NCBI GenBank assembly: GCA_902578805.1
Contig: CACHEH010000001.1
Coordinates: forward strand, 62,001-126,000
Source of the DNA: an uncultured SAR116 cluster alpha proteobacterium
Lineage (GTDB): Bacteria > Pseudomonadota > Alphaproteobacteria > Puniceispirillales > Marisalimonadaceae
Reading direction: 5' to 3'
Length of the DNA stretch: 64,000 nt
The position numbers and the translations under genes are program-made. The notes beneath the pieces are model-generated. The model had not been told where the DNA came from, did no database searches, and saw only the letters and a list, made by a program, of their open reading frames with translations. Positions within the stretch are counted from its first letter, which is position 1. Each line of letters starts with the position of its first letter. Positions 40,920-51,028 of the stretch are shown piece by piece.

Positions 40920-41054
40920 TTTTCGACCATAAATTGTTTAAATTGTTATTTGAAACGTATTTTGTATTTTGGTCAATGAATAATCTTATTTTATTGTTTG
41001 TTTTACTTAAAATAAAAACGACATTAAATTTGATAAAAAAAGAAATGTTATTAA

Positions 41055-42233
41055 ATGAAAAATTTTAATTTTAAAGTTTTAGTTTTAATTTTAACTGGAA
41101 CATCAGCTCTTGCTCTAGCGATTGGTATTGGTAGGTTTACTTATACTCCTATACTACCATTTATGTTAGAAGAATTACATATCACCAAAACGGTAAGCGG
41201 TTTAATTGCTTCATGGAATTTTTTTGGATACCTATGTGGTTCACTCTTATCAATTTTGCCAATTTTCACCAAAAGAATTAAGTTTGTTTTTTTTGTTTCA
41301 ATAGTTTTTTCAATATCAACCACATTTTTAATGAGCATAAATGATGAAATAATATTTTTTATCATAGTAAGATTTGTAAGTGGTTTATCTAGTGCTTTTG
41401 TTCTCATATTCGGAACAGCTTTAATTTTACCAAGCATTCAAGCATTTGGGAAAAAATCACTTAGCACTTCACACTTTATAGGTGTTGGTTTTGGAATAGT
41501 TATATCATCTATTCTAGTAACAATTTTAGGAGATTTAGGTTTACGTTGGAATGATTTATGGATTGGCGTTGCACTATTATCAGTGATTCTGGCTATTCCA
41601 ATTTTTATATTTACCCCCAATGAAAGTCTAGCACATTCATATTCTCAAAACTCAAAATATAGAAATTACGTTGGATTTTCTTTAATTACTATTTCTTACG
41701 GTTTGTACGGTTTTGGATATGTAATCTTGGGAACATTTATTTCTGCAATGGCAAGGGAAACAACTGGTTTGGAATCAACTGAAATGTATGTTTGGTTGTT
41801 AGTAGGTTTAGCAGGCATGCCTATGGTTATATTTTGGCCATGGTTTGGCAAAAAAATTGGGAATGATTTAGCCCTTTTTTTGGCTTGTGCTATAATGGGA
41901 TTAGGAATTTTGATGCCGGTATTATTGCAAAATAAGGTTGGTATTACTTCTGCATCTATTTTACTTGGTTCAACTTTTATACCAATAACTGCACTAGCAC
42001 TACTTGAGGGACAGTCTAGGTATAGTGGATCAGTTAGAGTTTCAACTGCCATTTTAACTTCATCATTCAGTCTTGGACAAATGATAGGACCTTATTTTGG
42101 TGGAGTTATAATAGATTTATATGATTCTTATAATATTGCATTAACTATATCCTCAATATCACTTTTTGTTGCATCTATATTAATGATTAACCCCACAAGA
42201 CTTTTTAGTAGAAAATTTACAGATATTCTTTGA
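41055..42233 (+). CDS. MFS transporter (YbfB/YjiJ-like)
   Basis: 12-TM-like; LALAIGIGRFTYTPILPFM N-terminus. Confidence 0.82.
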   Translation: MKNFNFKVLVLILTGTSALALAIGIGRFTYTPILPFMLEELHITKTVSGLIASWNFFGYLCGSLLSILPIFTKRIKFVFFVSIVFSISTTFLMSINDEIIFFIIVRFVSGLSSAFVLIFGTALILPSIQAFGKKSLSTSHFIGVGFGIVISSILVTILGDLGLRWNDLWIGVALLSVILAIPIFIFTPNESLAHSYSQNSKYRNYVGFSLITISYGLYGFGYVILGTFISAMARETTGLESTEMYVWLLVGLAGMPMVIFWPWFGKKIGNDLALFLACAIMGLGILMPVLLQNKVGITSASILLGSTFIPITALALLEGQSRYSGSVRVSTAILTSSFSLGQMIGPYFGGVIIDLYDSYNIALTISSISLFVASILMINPTRLFSRKFTDIL

Positions 42234-43257
42234 GTATTTTTGACCCTAAATCTGCAACTGGCTCAGCTTGTTCTCCTACTTCATAGGCATTTTTACCTGA
42301 ATTGTTTCCATCAATAACACGTTTAGCTATACCTTGAAGAATACCTGCAAATCTAAAGCAATTAAATGCTAATAAAAACTTCCAGTATTGAGGTTTATCT
42401 AGACTAGTTAAATTTAAATAACTTTCCAGAATTTTTTCTTCAGTTGGAATACCAGAATAAAAGATTTGGTTGTTAGTAATACTCAAACCACCTATGGGCC
42501 ATGTTTTTTCGAATTTAAGCATTAATACCCAATAAGACAAATCAATAAAAGGTGGAGATAGTGTTGATAATTCCCAATCTAACAAACCATTAATTTTTGC
42601 ATTAGATTTATTTTTTACTAATATCATATTATCTAAACGAAAATCACCGTGTAAAAGACATGGTTTCAGATTATCTATTTCAGTTGGAATATATTTTGGT
42701 ATATTTTCAATTAAGTATTCCATACTTTTAATATGTTTTGTTTCAGTGTCTCTATATTGTTTTATCCATAGATTGATTTGCCTCTCAAGATAACCATAAG
42801 GTTTTCCAAAATTCTCTAAACCAATTTTTTTTAAATCTAATTTAACTAATTCTGCCAGAATTTTAATTTTATGTTTGTAGATTTTATCTCTTTGTTCACT
42901 TGTATAATTTGGGAGATCTGGATCAAATTCATGTGAACCATTTAAAAATTCCATAACATAGAATTCGCTTCCAATTATATCCACATCACAACAATAACCA
43001 TACATTTTTGGAGTTGGAATTTTTGAATTTGATAAAGTACTCATCACTTTATATTCTCTATCAATCCGATGTGCACCTCTAAGCAGATTGCCTAATGGCT
43101 TTGATCTCAATACAAAGCTTTTATTATCAGATTTTAAAAGAAATGTAGGATTAGATTGGCCTGTTTCAAACTTTTCAATAATTAATATTTTTTCGTCAAT
43201 TGATGTGTTATTTTTTAACCAAACATTAATATTATTAATTTTATTTTTTACTGACAT
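42217..43257 (-). CDS. Aminoglycoside phosphotransferase-like kinase (ACAD10/11 N-terminal / LvaA-like)
   Basis: LLHGDFRLDNMIL Brenner motif and GLLDWELSTLSPPFIDLSYW. Confidence 0.82.
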   Translation of the reverse strand: MSVKNKINNINVWLKNNTSIDEKILIIEKFETGQSNPTFLLKSDNKSFVLRSKPLGNLLRGAHRIDREYKVMSTLSNSKIPTPKMYGYCCDVDIIGSEFYVMEFLNGSHEFDPDLPNYTSEQRDKIYKHKIKILAELVKLDLKKIGLENFGKPYGYLERQINLWIKQYRDTETKHIKSMEYLIENIPKYIPTEIDNLKPCLLHGDFRLDNMILVKNKSNAKINGLLDWELSTLSPPFIDLSYWVLMLKFEKTWPIGGLSITNNQIFYSGIPTEEKILESYLNLTSLDKPQYWKFLLAFNCFRFAGILQGIAKRVIDGNNSGKNAYEVGEQAEPVADLGSKILKEYL

Positions 43258-43320
43258 ATTTACATGACTAATTTATTCTTATTGAAATTTTACATTTATA
43301 TTTTTTTAGGTATATGATTC

Positions 43321-44055
43321 ATGGATATCCAATCTAACACTGTTTTAATAACAGGTGCAAGTAGAGGGTTAGGTGCAAACTTTTCTAAGGTATTAGCACA
43401 TGATGGTTTTAAAATTATTGGTGTTGGACGTAATTTAAAAAATCTAAGATCAGTTATTTCATCTCTTCCTAACCAAGATCTAGGTCATTCATATATAGAA
43501 CTTGACATTACAGATGAGTTGCAAGTCCAGAAGATGTTAAATGATTTAAACGTTTATGCCTTGATAAATAATGCGGGTATTGCAAATACCAAATTGTTAC
43601 ATGAAGAAACTTATTCAGATTTAACAAAAATAATTAATACTAATTTATTAGGTTCAATCAATGTATCAAATGCTTTAATTCCAAATATGATTAAAAATAA
43701 AAATGGAAAAATTATTAACATTGCATCCACACTTGGTTATAGACCTTTATCATTTGTTGGAGCATATGCTGCAACTAAAGCAGCTTTAATTCAAATTACT
43801 AAATCTCAATCAATAGAATTAGCAAAACATAATATATGCGTTAATGCACTTGCACCAGGCTATATACTTACTGACATCAATAGAAAACAATTAGAAGGTG
43901 ATACAGGAATTCTACTAAAAAAGAAAATACCCCTTAAAAGATTTGCTACTGTAAAAGAACTTGATGTAATTATTTCTATGTTATTAAATCCACTAAACAC
44001 TTATATGACAGGCGCTACGATAGCTGTTGATGGTGGTCTAAGTACAGGTCTTTGA
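43321..44055 (+). CDS. Short-chain dehydrogenase/reductase
   Basis: TGASRGLGANFS, NNAGIA, YAATKAA, IAVDGGLSTG. Confidence 0.88.
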   Translation: MDIQSNTVLITGASRGLGANFSKVLAHDGFKIIGVGRNLKNLRSVISSLPNQDLGHSYIELDITDELQVQKMLNDLNVYALINNAGIANTKLLHEETYSDLTKIINTNLLGSINVSNALIPNMIKNKNGKIINIASTLGYRPLSFVGAYAATKAALIQITKSQSIELAKHNICVNALAPGYILTDINRKQLEGDTGILLKKKIPLKRFATVKELDVIISMLLNPLNTYMTGATIAVDGGLSTGL

Positions 44056-44070
44056 ACATAGGAGCAATTT

Positions 44071-45270
44071 ATGGATTTCACACTTCCTGAACATATAGAA
44101 ACTCTCAGATTAAAAACAAGAGACTTTGTTAATCAAAATATTATTCCTCTTGAATCAGATATTTCATCATATGATAAACATGAAAATATAAATGAAGATT
44201 TGTTAAATCAAATTCGTTTGGATGTCAAAGCCGCTGGGCTTTGGTCACCACAAATGCCTACGTCCAGATTAGGTCTTGGGTTAGGTCCAATTGGTATGTC
44301 TGCCCTATATGAAGAAATGAATAGATCCATTTTCGGTCCTGTTTGTTTCAATTGTGCCGCACCTGATGATGGTAATATGTACATACTTAATAAAATTGGG
44401 ACTGAAGAACAAAAAGTTAAATGGCTTGATCCAATAATTAATGGTGATGTTCGCTCATCCCTTGCAATGACTGAACCAGCACCTGGCGGTGGCTCTGATC
44501 CATCAATGATAAAAACTGAAGCTGTTTATTCAAATGGTAAATGGATAATTAATGGTCTTAAATGGTATATTACTGGAGCTGCTGTTGCATGTCATTTTAT
44601 CTTACTTGCCAAAACTAAAGATGGCTTAACTGCTTTCCTGTATCATAAAGACCAGCCAGGCTGGAAGATTAAAAGACGTATCCCTATCATGGGCCCTGAA
44701 GAACATGGTGGACATTGTGAAATAGAGTATAATGGTCTTGAAATCCCAGACGAAAATAGGTTAGGAGAAGTTGGTAAAGGTCTTAAAATTGTGCAAATAC
44801 GGCTTGGCCTTGCTCGTCTTACACATTGCATGAGATGGATAGGACTCTCAAAAAGATGTTTAGAAATAGCTTTAGATTATGTTTCCAATAGAGAAGGCTT
44901 TGGTGTTAAACTTTCTGATAGAGAATCAGTTCAAATTAAACTTGGTAAATCTGCAATGGACATTGATATTTCCCGTTTACTTGTAATGAGAGCCGCATGG
45001 AAAATTGAACATGGTAGTAAATCTAGACAAGATGTTTCAATGGCCAAAATTTACGTCGCCGATACTCTTAATAATGTTTCTGATACTGCTATTCAATTAA
45101 ATGGAGCTAAAGGGTATAGTAAAGATATTATTCTTGAATGGATTTATCGCTATGCACGTCAAGCTAAGTTAGTTGATGGAGCTTCTGAAGTTCATCAAAT
45201 GATTATTAATAGATTTTTTAATAATTATAAAACTGATTTTTGGCATTGGGGTATAGGTCACGATATTTAA
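44071..45270 (+). CDS. Acyl-CoA dehydrogenase, ACAD10/11-like (Asp in place of catalytic Glu)
   Basis: TEPAPGGGSDPSMI, WYITGAA, C-terminal LVDGASEVHQMIINRF rather than EGTNEI. Confidence 0.82.
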   Translation: MDFTLPEHIETLRLKTRDFVNQNIIPLESDISSYDKHENINEDLLNQIRLDVKAAGLWSPQMPTSRLGLGLGPIGMSALYEEMNRSIFGPVCFNCAAPDDGNMYILNKIGTEEQKVKWLDPIINGDVRSSLAMTEPAPGGGSDPSMIKTEAVYSNGKWIINGLKWYITGAAVACHFILLAKTKDGLTAFLYHKDQPGWKIKRRIPIMGPEEHGGHCEIEYNGLEIPDENRLGEVGKGLKIVQIRLGLARLTHCMRWIGLSKRCLEIALDYVSNREGFGVKLSDRESVQIKLGKSAMDIDISRLLVMRAAWKIEHGSKSRQDVSMAKIYVADTLNNVSDTAIQLNGAKGYSKDIILEWIYRYARQAKLVDGASEVHQMIINRFFNNYKTDFWHWGIGHDI

Positions 45271-45950
45271 TTTTTTAATATTTTTTCTATTTGTTCTAAT
45301 GAGTTTATGATTTTATATGGTTTTCCTGGTAGTCTTTCAAGTTTAGCCTGAAATCTGTTTACCCATATAGTTTTAAATCCATAATTAGAAGCTGCATGAA
45401 TGTCCCATGCGTTACTTGAAAGAAATAATACCTTTTCAATTTTTACCCCCATTTTACTTTCAACTAAATCATAGACTTCACTTGAAGGTTTATAGACTTT
45501 ACAATCATCTACTGATAAAATTTCATCTATTAAATCTTGTATTTTTGCATTTGATACTGCACATTCTAGCATTTTTTTATTTCCATTAGATAATATAACT
45601 GTTTTAAAACCATTCTTTTTGATTTTTTCAAGAACTGATTTGACTTCAGGATATGCTTCTAAATTTAAGTATAATGATAATAAGTCTTTTCTTAACTTAA
45701 TATTTTTTATATTCAATGTTTCCATTGCATAATCTAAAGCATCAGAAGTAATTTTCCAAAAATCTATATATTCTTTCATTGAGTTTCTTAACCAAGTGTA
45801 TTCTACTTGCCTTAGTCTCCACAAACTTGAAAGTTCATACCATTTATCACCTACTTCTTTTGATAATTCACGACATGCTGCATTTACGTCGAATAATGTA
45901 CCGTATGCATCAAAAACACATGTTGTAATTTTATCCATTTTTTTCCTCAC
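45267..45950 (-). CDS. HAD hydrolase, haloacid dehalogenase type II-like
   Basis: CVFDAYGTLFDVNAACRE, SNGNKKML, SSNAWDIHAASNYGFKTIWVNR. Confidence 0.82.
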   Translation of the reverse strand: MRKKMDKITTCVFDAYGTLFDVNAACRELSKEVGDKWYELSSLWRLRQVEYTWLRNSMKEYIDFWKITSDALDYAMETLNIKNIKLRKDLLSLYLNLEAYPEVKSVLEKIKKNGFKTVILSNGNKKMLECAVSNAKIQDLIDEILSVDDCKVYKPSSEVYDLVESKMGVKIEKVLFLSSNAWDIHAASNYGFKTIWVNRFQAKLERLPGKPYKIINSLEQIEKILKN

Positions 45951-46731
45951 TTAGATATTCGTAAAAACCTCTTTTATTTTTTTGTGCCCATTTTAAGTAC
46001 TTCTTATTCTTAATTCGTCTTAATGAAAAAATCTTTGATACTCTTATATTCTTCATTTTCAATGATTTTATCTGATATATTTTGTAAGCTTGATCAATTT
46101 TAATTGAAAATCCTTTTTCCTTAGTTACGGATTCTTTTTGAATGTTTAACTTATAATATTCATTTTCTACCATCTCTACTTTGTTTTTTTTATTTAGTAA
46201 CATAGCTGTATTATACACATCCTGACTTCTATAATTTTCAAATTTGTTAATTAAGTTTCTTTTTACAAATGGATGAAAACTACAAGGAATTTCTCCAATA
46301 TCATTTAGAGATAAATATTTTTTGTTTTTTCCTACAAATTCTCCAATTAATTCATTATTTTTGTAAACTCTTGTTGGTGCAAATGATAATCCATTTTTTT
46401 TTACTAATTCATACATTTTTTTAAGATAATTTTTTGACCACTCGTCGTCAGCATCCAAAAAACCTATATATTCTCCTCTTGCCTTTGAAAGTCCAATATT
46501 CCTTGCATTACCTGGACCAGTTTTCATACCATTTGTTTTTAAGAACTTAATTGACATGTTATTACTAAGTTTTGGAACTATCTCATTATATTTTTTTCCA
46601 TCATCTATTACTAAAATAATTTCAATTTTTTTTTCTAAATCTATGTTCTGATTATTTATTGAATTTAGCGATTTTTTCAGTGTATTCACTGCTTTATATA
46701 CTGGTATAATTATTGAGATATTTATTTTCAT
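45931..46731 (-). CDS. Glycosyltransferase family 2
   Basis: ISIIIPVYKAVNTLKKSLNSI, GPGNARNIGLSKARGEYIGFLDADDEW. Confidence 0.87.
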   Translation of the reverse strand: MKINISIIIPVYKAVNTLKKSLNSINNQNIDLEKKIEIILVIDDGKKYNEIVPKLSNNMSIKFLKTNGMKTGPGNARNIGLSKARGEYIGFLDADDEWSKNYLKKMYELVKKNGLSFAPTRVYKNNELIGEFVGKNKKYLSLNDIGEIPCSFHPFVKRNLINKFENYRSQDVYNTAMLLNKKNKVEMVENEYYKLNIQKESVTKEKGFSIKIDQAYKIYQIKSLKMKNIRVSKIFSLRRIKNKKYLKWAQKNKRGFYEYLSEEKNG

Positions 46732-46807
46732 TTAATTTCTTTTTTTTTTCTTTATATTGTCATTAATTTTATACTTTGCAAAATTTAATTTGTGAGGAAA
46801 TTTCCTA

Positions 46808-47725
46808 ATGACCCAACTTATACTACATCCTACTAATTGGAATGACTATTCTTTAATTGATAGTGGTGACGGCCGAAAATTAGAGCGTTTTGGGAATTTT
46901 TTATTTTCAAGACCTGAACCCCAAGCTCTATGGTCCCCTAGACTACCTCACAGTGAATGGAAAAAATCTTCTGGATCATTTCTTTCATCTTCAAGCCCCT
47001 TAAACGAAAATGCTACTGGTAAGTGGTACCTTAAAAAGCACTTACCACAAAAATGGGAAATGAAATTTGACAATATCAAATTTTTTGCAACACCTACTCC
47101 TTTTAGACATCTTGGTTTTTTTCCAGATCAATCTCCTCATTGGATTTGGGCTTCAAAAAAAATACAATCATCTATTAAATTACATGATAAACCTTTTTCT
47201 CCAAAAGTTCTTAACCTTTTTGGTTATTCAGGACTTGCTTCATTACACGCAGCTTTCTATGGCGCCTCTGTAACACATGTTGATGCAAGCAAAAAGGCAA
47301 TAAATTTTGCTTTTGAAAATAGAGACTTATCTTTATTTCAACACCTGCCAATTAAATTTATAACTGACGATGCTATTAAATTTGTTAAACGAGAAATTCG
47401 TCGTGAAAATAAATATGATGCTATAATTTTAGATCCTCCAAAATATGGAAGAGGACCTAATGGAGAAATATGGGATTTTTTTAAAGATCTTCCAATTTTG
47501 TTAAAGTTAATTACTCAAATTTTAACTCTTGAACCTATTTTTATTATTCTAAATAGCTATGCGATTAGATCTAGTCACTTAGCTTTAAATTTTGCTTTAA
47601 ATGAAACAATGGGAGAGTTTTCTGGTAAAGTTGAATCTGGTGAACTATCTATTGTTGAAGATCAGGAAGATCCAAGACAAATAAACACAGCCATTTTCGC
47701 TAGATGGGAACAAAAAATTAATTAG
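46808..47725 (+). CDS. Class I SAM-dependent methyltransferase (COG1092/RlmI-like)
   Basis: VLNLFGYSGLASLHAAFYGASVTHVDASKKAI, YDAIILDPPKYGRGPNGE. Confidence 0.85.
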   Translation: MTQLILHPTNWNDYSLIDSGDGRKLERFGNFLFSRPEPQALWSPRLPHSEWKKSSGSFLSSSSPLNENATGKWYLKKHLPQKWEMKFDNIKFFATPTPFRHLGFFPDQSPHWIWASKKIQSSIKLHDKPFSPKVLNLFGYSGLASLHAAFYGASVTHVDASKKAINFAFENRDLSLFQHLPIKFITDDAIKFVKREIRRENKYDAIILDPPKYGRGPNGEIWDFFKDLPILLKLITQILTLEPIFIILNSYAIRSSHLALNFALNETMGEFSGKVESGELSIVEDQEDPRQINTAIFARWEQKIN

Positions 47726-48527
47726 GATTTTTCCTAATTGATTCATATAGAGCAATTCCTGTAGATACCGCCAAGTTAAGACTGTCTGATTTACCTAGCA
47801 TTGGTATTTTTATCAATTGATCACAATTATTGATAAATTCATCTGACAAACCATTTTGCTCATTACCCATTGCTAAAACAAAGGGTGTTTTCCAATTAGC
47901 TTTGGTGTAATTGGAAGCTTTCTTTAATGAAGTTCCAATCAAACTAATATTTTTATCAGACTTCCATTTTAAAAACTGTTCAAGATTGGAGGCTATAATG
48001 TTTATGTTAAAAATAGCTCCCATACTCGCTCTTACTGCTTCATATGAAAAAGGGTCTGTGCATTCATTTAGCAAAATACAGTCACCAGCTCCCATACCAT
48101 CCATAGTCCTTAATATAGTACCTAAATTTCCAGGATCCCTTATACTTTCAAGAGCAACAATGCGTTTGTTATTAATATATTTTGGAAGATCATTCCATCG
48201 TTGTTCAAACACACCTAATACATTTTGGGGATTGTCCTTGTGTGACAATTTAGATAATATTTGTAAAGATACCCCTATAGAATCTGAACCTAATGAACTT
48301 GTTTCATTGACCAAATCTTTTATTGCTAAGTTGTCTTTATTATTTTTATCAAATAATAAATATTTAATTTTCCAATTATTATCCAGAGCTTCTTTACAAA
48401 TTCGAACACCCTCCGCAACAAAGAGCTTCAAATCTCTTCTATATTTTCTATGATATAAGCTATTAATTAATTTAACTTTGTTGTTAGTTAAACTTGAAAT
48501 TTCATATTGTTTTCCAGAAACAACCAA
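47718..48527 (-). CDS. TrmH/SpoU-type RNA 2'-O-methyltransferase
   Basis: ALESIRDPGNLGTILRT, LAMGNEQNGLSDEFI, IPMLGKSDSLNLAVSTGIALYE. Confidence 0.9.
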   Translation of the reverse strand: MVVSGKQYEISSLTNNKVKLINSLYHRKYRRDLKLFVAEGVRICKEALDNNWKIKYLLFDKNNKDNLAIKDLVNETSSLGSDSIGVSLQILSKLSHKDNPQNVLGVFEQRWNDLPKYINNKRIVALESIRDPGNLGTILRTMDGMGAGDCILLNECTDPFSYEAVRASMGAIFNINIIASNLEQFLKWKSDKNISLIGTSLKKASNYTKANWKTPFVLAMGNEQNGLSDEFINNCDQLIKIPMLGKSDSLNLAVSTGIALYESIRKNPN

Positions 48528-48537
48528 AATTCATTTC

Positions 48538-48969
48538 CTATTTTAATTTTTCTTTAGCAGAATTTTTAATGGAAGAGACAAGAGAAGAAAGACCATTTTT
48601 CCGTGTAGGTGATAAATGATCATTCAATCCTATTTGCTCGAGGAAATTTATATTTATATCAAGAATTTCTTGTGGTTTTTTTCCTGAAAAAACTTTTAAC
48701 ATTAGTGCAATTAGACCCTGCACTATGGCCGCATCGCTGTTTGCTAAAAAAGTAATAGTCCCATCTTTGTTATAATATTTATAAAAATAAACTATAGATT
48801 GACATCCTTTTAGTTTATTAGCCTCAATTTTAAGTGCTTCATCCATTTGAGGCACATTTCTTCCCATATCAATTAAATATTGATATCTATCTTCCCAAGA
48901 ATCAAAAAAAGAAAAATCTTCAATTAATTCATTTATTTCATTACTAGAATCCATTTTACACTCAATCAT
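48538..48969 (-). CDS. sufE: SufE family Fe-S assembly protein
   Basis: EDRYQYLIDMGRNVPQMDEA...NKLKGCQSIVYF with conserved Cys. Confidence 0.88.
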   Translation of the reverse strand: MIECKMDSSNEINELIEDFSFFDSWEDRYQYLIDMGRNVPQMDEALKIEANKLKGCQSIVYFYKYYNKDGTITFLANSDAAIVQGLIALMLKVFSGKKPQEILDININFLEQIGLNDHLSPTRKNGLSSLVSSIKNSAKEKLK

Positions 48970-49105
48970 TGATTTATGTTACTAATTAAACTCAATTGTA
49001 TAACAAATCAAGAACGTAAGTTTAATCTGTTTTCAAACTGTTAACCCACAATAAGATTGTATTTTAAATAAATATAGAATACTTTGTCTAAACTGGGAGA
49101 ATGGA

Positions 49106-50593
49106 ATGTTATCACTCCGTAATAAGAGAGAAAGCTTTACCTTACTAAACACCCCTATAGTTCTTTGTGTTCTACTAACCATAACTATCTTAAGGATATA
49201 TTCTTTACATGTGTCCCCAATAGAATTATCTGTCGATGAAGCTCAATATTGGCATTGGTCAAGAAATATAGAATTTGGCTATTTTACTAAGCCACCATTA
49301 ATAGCATGGCTGATTGCATTCTCCACTTTTATTTTTGGAAATGAAGAATGGGCTATTAGGCTATTTTCACCATTAATACATTTATTAATTTCCTTTGTTT
49401 TATGGGCAACTGCCAAATTTGCATTTGGATCAAACTCAGGAAAAGTTGCAGCCTTAATTTGGATATTCACGCCAGCAGCCTCATTAGGTGGATTCATAAT
49501 TTCAACTGATACTCCACTATTACTATTTTGGTCTATATCTTTGTTATTTTTATTAATTTCGTTAAGACAAAATTCTAGCTTTTCATCTTTATTTGTAGGT
49601 ATTTTTCTTGGCTTCGCATTTTTATCCAAATATGCGGCTTTGTATTTTTTGATTTTCTTCATTATTTGGTGGCTAATTTACGACCGAAGTACATTTATAA
49701 GTATTAAAAATATATTAATCATATTTTTCACAAGCTTTTTGATAGCAAGCACAAATTTATATTGGAATTATTTAAATGATTTTGTAACGGTTAATCATAC
49801 TATTTCAAACGCAGATCTCTCAGAAATAATTATTAATTATAATAATGTAATTGACTTTTTGTCATCTCAATTTTTAGTTTTTGGACCTTTATTATTCTTA
49901 TTATACCTTTTGGTAATAGTAAATAGCTTGTTTAAAGACCGTGATATAAGTCTATTAGCTGTGCTTTCTTTACCTATAATTATTCTGATTACAATTCAAA
50001 GTTTTTTAAAAATTGCAAATGCAAATTGGGCTGTTACCGCCTATATTGGTGCTTCTTTAATAATTAGCTATTATGTAACTCTCAGAAGAAATAATATTTT
50101 TAAAATATTTTTTTATTTAGGGCTTTTAACAAATGTAGCTCTATCTGTTTATATTTTAATTATTTCTGTCAGTGGTAGTTTTTACCCAATATATTTAAAG
50201 TCTAATCCACTCCGAAAAAATTTAGGATTTGAAAACCTAGCCTCAAAAATACATGACACATTTAAGGAGGAAAAGGTGTCAAAAATAATTTTTAAAAATA
50301 GAGGAGATGTATCAAGATTTTATTATTATCTCAATAAGCGAGATAACAACTTGAAAAATAGAATTTTTATAAAAACAACTAACTTAGTTCCTGGTAACTT
50401 CTATGAATTGAATTTTAATTTCGACCTAATAAATAAAACAAAAGGTGAAAAAATATTAATTGTGAAAAATACTCCTGATATAAAAGAAACCAGCTACAAT
50501 CTTAATGAGATTAAATTTATTAAAAGTATCACCACTAATACGGTTCAAAATTTAAATAAGACTTATTATCTGTATATCGGAGAAATAAGATAA
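49106..50593 (+). CDS. Glycosyltransferase family 39 (ArnT/PMT-like) membrane protein
   Basis: SPIELSVDEAQYWHWSRNIEFGYFTKPPLIAWLI. Confidence 0.85.
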   Translation: MLSLRNKRESFTLLNTPIVLCVLLTITILRIYSLHVSPIELSVDEAQYWHWSRNIEFGYFTKPPLIAWLIAFSTFIFGNEEWAIRLFSPLIHLLISFVLWATAKFAFGSNSGKVAALIWIFTPAASLGGFIISTDTPLLLFWSISLLFLLISLRQNSSFSSLFVGIFLGFAFLSKYAALYFLIFFIIWWLIYDRSTFISIKNILIIFFTSFLIASTNLYWNYLNDFVTVNHTISNADLSEIIINYNNVIDFLSSQFLVFGPLLFLLYLLVIVNSLFKDRDISLLAVLSLPIIILITIQSFLKIANANWAVTAYIGASLIISYYVTLRRNNIFKIFFYLGLLTNVALSVYILIISVSGSFYPIYLKSNPLRKNLGFENLASKIHDTFKEEKVSKIIFKNRGDVSRFYYYLNKRDNNLKNRIFIKTTNLVPGNFYELNFNFDLINKTKGEKILIVKNTPDIKETSYNLNEIKFIKSITTNTVQNLNKTYYLYIGEIR

Positions 50594-50597
50594 ACTT

Positions 50598-51011
50598 TTA
50601 AGTTTTATTAAATTTTTCAAAAACACTCAGCGTCTCAGTACTGACATGATGCTCTAATCCTTCAGCATCATTTTTAGCAACTTCCTGATTCACACCAATT
50701 TTTATTAAAAAGTTGTAAACAATTTCGTGTCTTTTTTTGCAATAATCTGCCAGCAGCTTTCCTTTTTCAGTCAAAAAAATAGATCTATAAGGTCTGCTTT
50801 CAACTAAACCTTCTCTTACCAAACGCCTAATAATACTATTTACTGTTGGACCAGTTACCCCAAAGTGCTTTGCTAAATCAACAGCTCTTGCTTCCCCTGT
50901 CTCTCTAATCAAATCTGCTATCATTTCAGTATAATCTTCTGCTGTTTCTGTATTTCTAGCATTTCTAACTTGAGCAAACCTGTCAGAGTTAATTTCAATT
51001 TCATTAATCAT
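50598..51011 (-). CDS. mntR: MntR-type (DtxR family) manganese-responsive transcriptional regulator
   Basis: TAEDYTEMIADLI, HTH KHFGVTGPTVNSIIRRLVREGLV, metal-ligand residues RHEIVYNFL and DAEGLEHHVS; ATG preceded by AGGAG (ORF extends to 51017). Confidence 0.85.
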   Translation of the reverse strand: MINEIEINSDRFAQVRNARNTETAEDYTEMIADLIRETGEARAVDLAKHFGVTGPTVNSIIRRLVREGLVESRPYRSIFLTEKGKLLADYCKKRHEIVYNFLIKIGVNQEVAKNDAEGLEHHVSTETLSVFEKFNKT

Positions 51012-51028
51012 AAACAAAACTCCTAAAG

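Noticed and set aside
41696-42052. 118-aa minus-strand ORF opposite the MFS gene
   Set aside because: Antisense shadow; no family signature.
45267-45950. Functional haloacid dehalogenase for halogenated substrates
   Set aside because: HAD type II-like motifs are present, but substrate cannot be inferred; the neighbourhood suggests another role.
47911-48453. 180-aa plus-strand ORF opposite the TrmH-type methyltransferase
   Set aside because: Antisense shadow of a clear coding sequence with SpoU motifs.
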